From NCBI GenBank assembly GCA_003220975.1, contig QHTX01000185.1:14933-20796 (forward strand): a stretch of DNA of 5,864 nt. The letters are read 5' to 3'. Of this stretch, positions 5,403-5,864 are shown piece by piece. The translations under genes and the position numbers were made by a program. The DNA is from Gemmatimonadota bacterium (GTDB lineage: Bacteria; Gemmatimonadota; Gemmatimonadetes; Gemmatimonadales; GWC2-71-9). Under the pieces are notes generated by a model. The model made no database searches, had not been told where the DNA came from, and saw only the letters and a list, made by a program, of their open reading frames with translations. Within the stretch, counting starts at the first letter, position 1; each line of letters opens with the position of its first letter.

Positions 5403-5442
5403 CCCCCCTCTCCGCCACGCTGAGAGGGGCGCCAGGGGGTGA
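5403..5442. repeat. Palindromic intergenic element, dispersed-repeat-like
   Basis: CCCCTCTC (5405-5412) and GAGAGGGG (5422-5429) form a perfect 8-bp inverted repeat around a 9-nt spacer. A second G-rich block, AGGGGG (5434-5439), can pair with the overlapping CCCCCT (5404-5409), and the element runs into GTGAGG. Sequences of this build, with CTCACCCCCT followed by C-rich and G-rich arms on the opposite strand, are familiar as short dispersed palindromes between genes of GC-rich soil bacteria. Only one copy is in the window, so the dispersed nature is from general knowledge. No T-tract follows directly, so it is not a typical intrinsic terminator; a T6 at 5475-5480 lacks a good stem. Confidence 0.5.
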
Positions 5443-5517
5443 GGTCTCCGCAACAGTTCGCCCCCAGCTGCGCGTTTTTTCCTACCGCTCTGCCACCCCG
5501 ACGTCCTACCGTCCTGT

Positions 5518-5864
5518 GTGCTCGCCCGCGTCCGCTCCGCCGCCGTGCTCGGCATCGACGCCTATCTCGTGGACGTCGAGACCGACATCGCGAACGGCCT
5601 CCCCACCTTCGCTACCGTGGGGTTGCCGCAGGGAGCCGTGAAGGAGGGTCGCGAGCGGGTGTACGCCGCGCTCGCGAACACGGGCTATACGTTCCCCTTG
5701 AAGCGCATCACCGTGAACCTCGCCCCGGCCGACATCCGCAAGGACGGCTGCGCCTTCGACCTGCCGATCGCGGTCGGGATCCTCGCCGCCACGGAACAGA
5801 TCTCGGCGGAGCGGCTGGGGCGGGTGGCGGTGCTCGGTGAGCTGGGGCTTGAGGGGGCGATCCG
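5518..5864 (+). CDS. comM: ComM/YifB-family Mg-chelatase-like AAA+ protein, N-terminal part (3' end outside window)
   Basis: The first 115 codons are present; the family is usually about 500 residues. ComM is a hexameric AAA+ helicase that promotes branch migration of incoming DNA during natural transformation; YifB-type homologues are also common in species not known to be competent. The visible part is the ChlI-like N-terminal domain with its hallmarks: LARVRSAAVLGIDAYLVDVE, GLPTFATVGLPQGAVKE, GRERVYAAL, GYTFPLKRITVNLAPADIRK, FDLPIAVGILAA and VLGELGLEG. The AAA+ ATPase Walker motifs lie beyond the window. The start is GTG at 5518; it gives the family-typical beginning, and no other in-frame start exists back to the stop at 5440-5442. 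No Shine-Dalgarno motif precedes it, but TACCGT at 5507-5512 could be a -10 for a leaderless mRNA. The usual GLPD is GLPQ here. Confidence 0.93.
   Translation, partial: MLARVRSAAVLGIDAYLVDVETDIANGLPTFATVGLPQGAVKEGRERVYAALANTGYTFPLKRITVNLAPADIRKDGCAFDLPIAVGILAATEQISAERLGRVAVLGELGLEGAI

Noticed and set aside
5443..5480. T6 run at 5475-5480 as a possible intrinsic terminator before comM
   Set aside because: The preceding bases give only a 4-bp interrupted stem (CGCA with TGCG), too weak for a terminator call.
5439..5840. Plus-strand frame of 133 codons overlapping the comM start
   Set aside because: It is Arg/His-rich shadow sequence; the comM frame over the same bases carries strong family motifs.

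Overview
This is a GC-rich bacterial window from a diderm (Gram-negative-type) organism. It encodes several exported proteins, among them outer-membrane-barrel-like proteins and a lipoprotein, beside two or three conserved housekeeping genes. The long form of IspG, a CsaA-type protein, and runs of small secreted or barrel proteins of no known family suggest Gemmatimonadota or a similar soil phylum. That placement is an inference from style, not a marker-based assignment.

Layout. (1) 2-967: the 3' end of a beta-barrel-like protein, followed 12 nt later by a small predicted lipoprotein; together they look like the end of a cell-envelope operon. (2) 993-2213: ispG of the MEP isoprenoid pathway, starting at GTG just downstream of a TATATT box whose spacing suits leaderless transcription. 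(3) 2210-2539, minus strand: csaA, a tRNA-binding-domain/chaperone-like protein. It converges on ispG and the two stop codons share one CTAG. (4) 2540-2714: a divergent intergenic region with short repeats. (5) 2715-3455: outer-membrane-like protein A. (6) 3456-3627: an intergenic stretch with three consecutive hairpins. The last is a strong intrinsic terminator, and 4 nt after its U-tract comes the best Shine-Dalgarno sequence of the window. (7) 3628-3690: a possible 20-codon leader ORF whose stop overlaps the start of the next gene (ATGA). (8) 3687-5356: an apparent operon of outer-membrane-like protein B (a diverged paralogue of A), a 218-residue secreted protein and a 96-residue secreted cysteine-containing protein. 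(9) 5357-5517: a spacer with a palindromic, dispersed-repeat-like element. (10) 5518-end: the N-terminal part of a ComM/YifB Mg-chelatase-like AAA+ protein.

The housekeeping genes are ordinary. The part that deserves attention is 3456-3690. A terminator sits directly in front of a near-perfect ribosome-binding site, which drives a tiny ORF that is translationally coupled to a barrel gene lacking its own ribosome-binding site. This arrangement suggests conditional read-through (attenuation) controlling the second copy of a duplicated envelope protein and its two secreted partners. No CRISPR array, tRNA, rRNA, insertion sequence or phage gene was seen.
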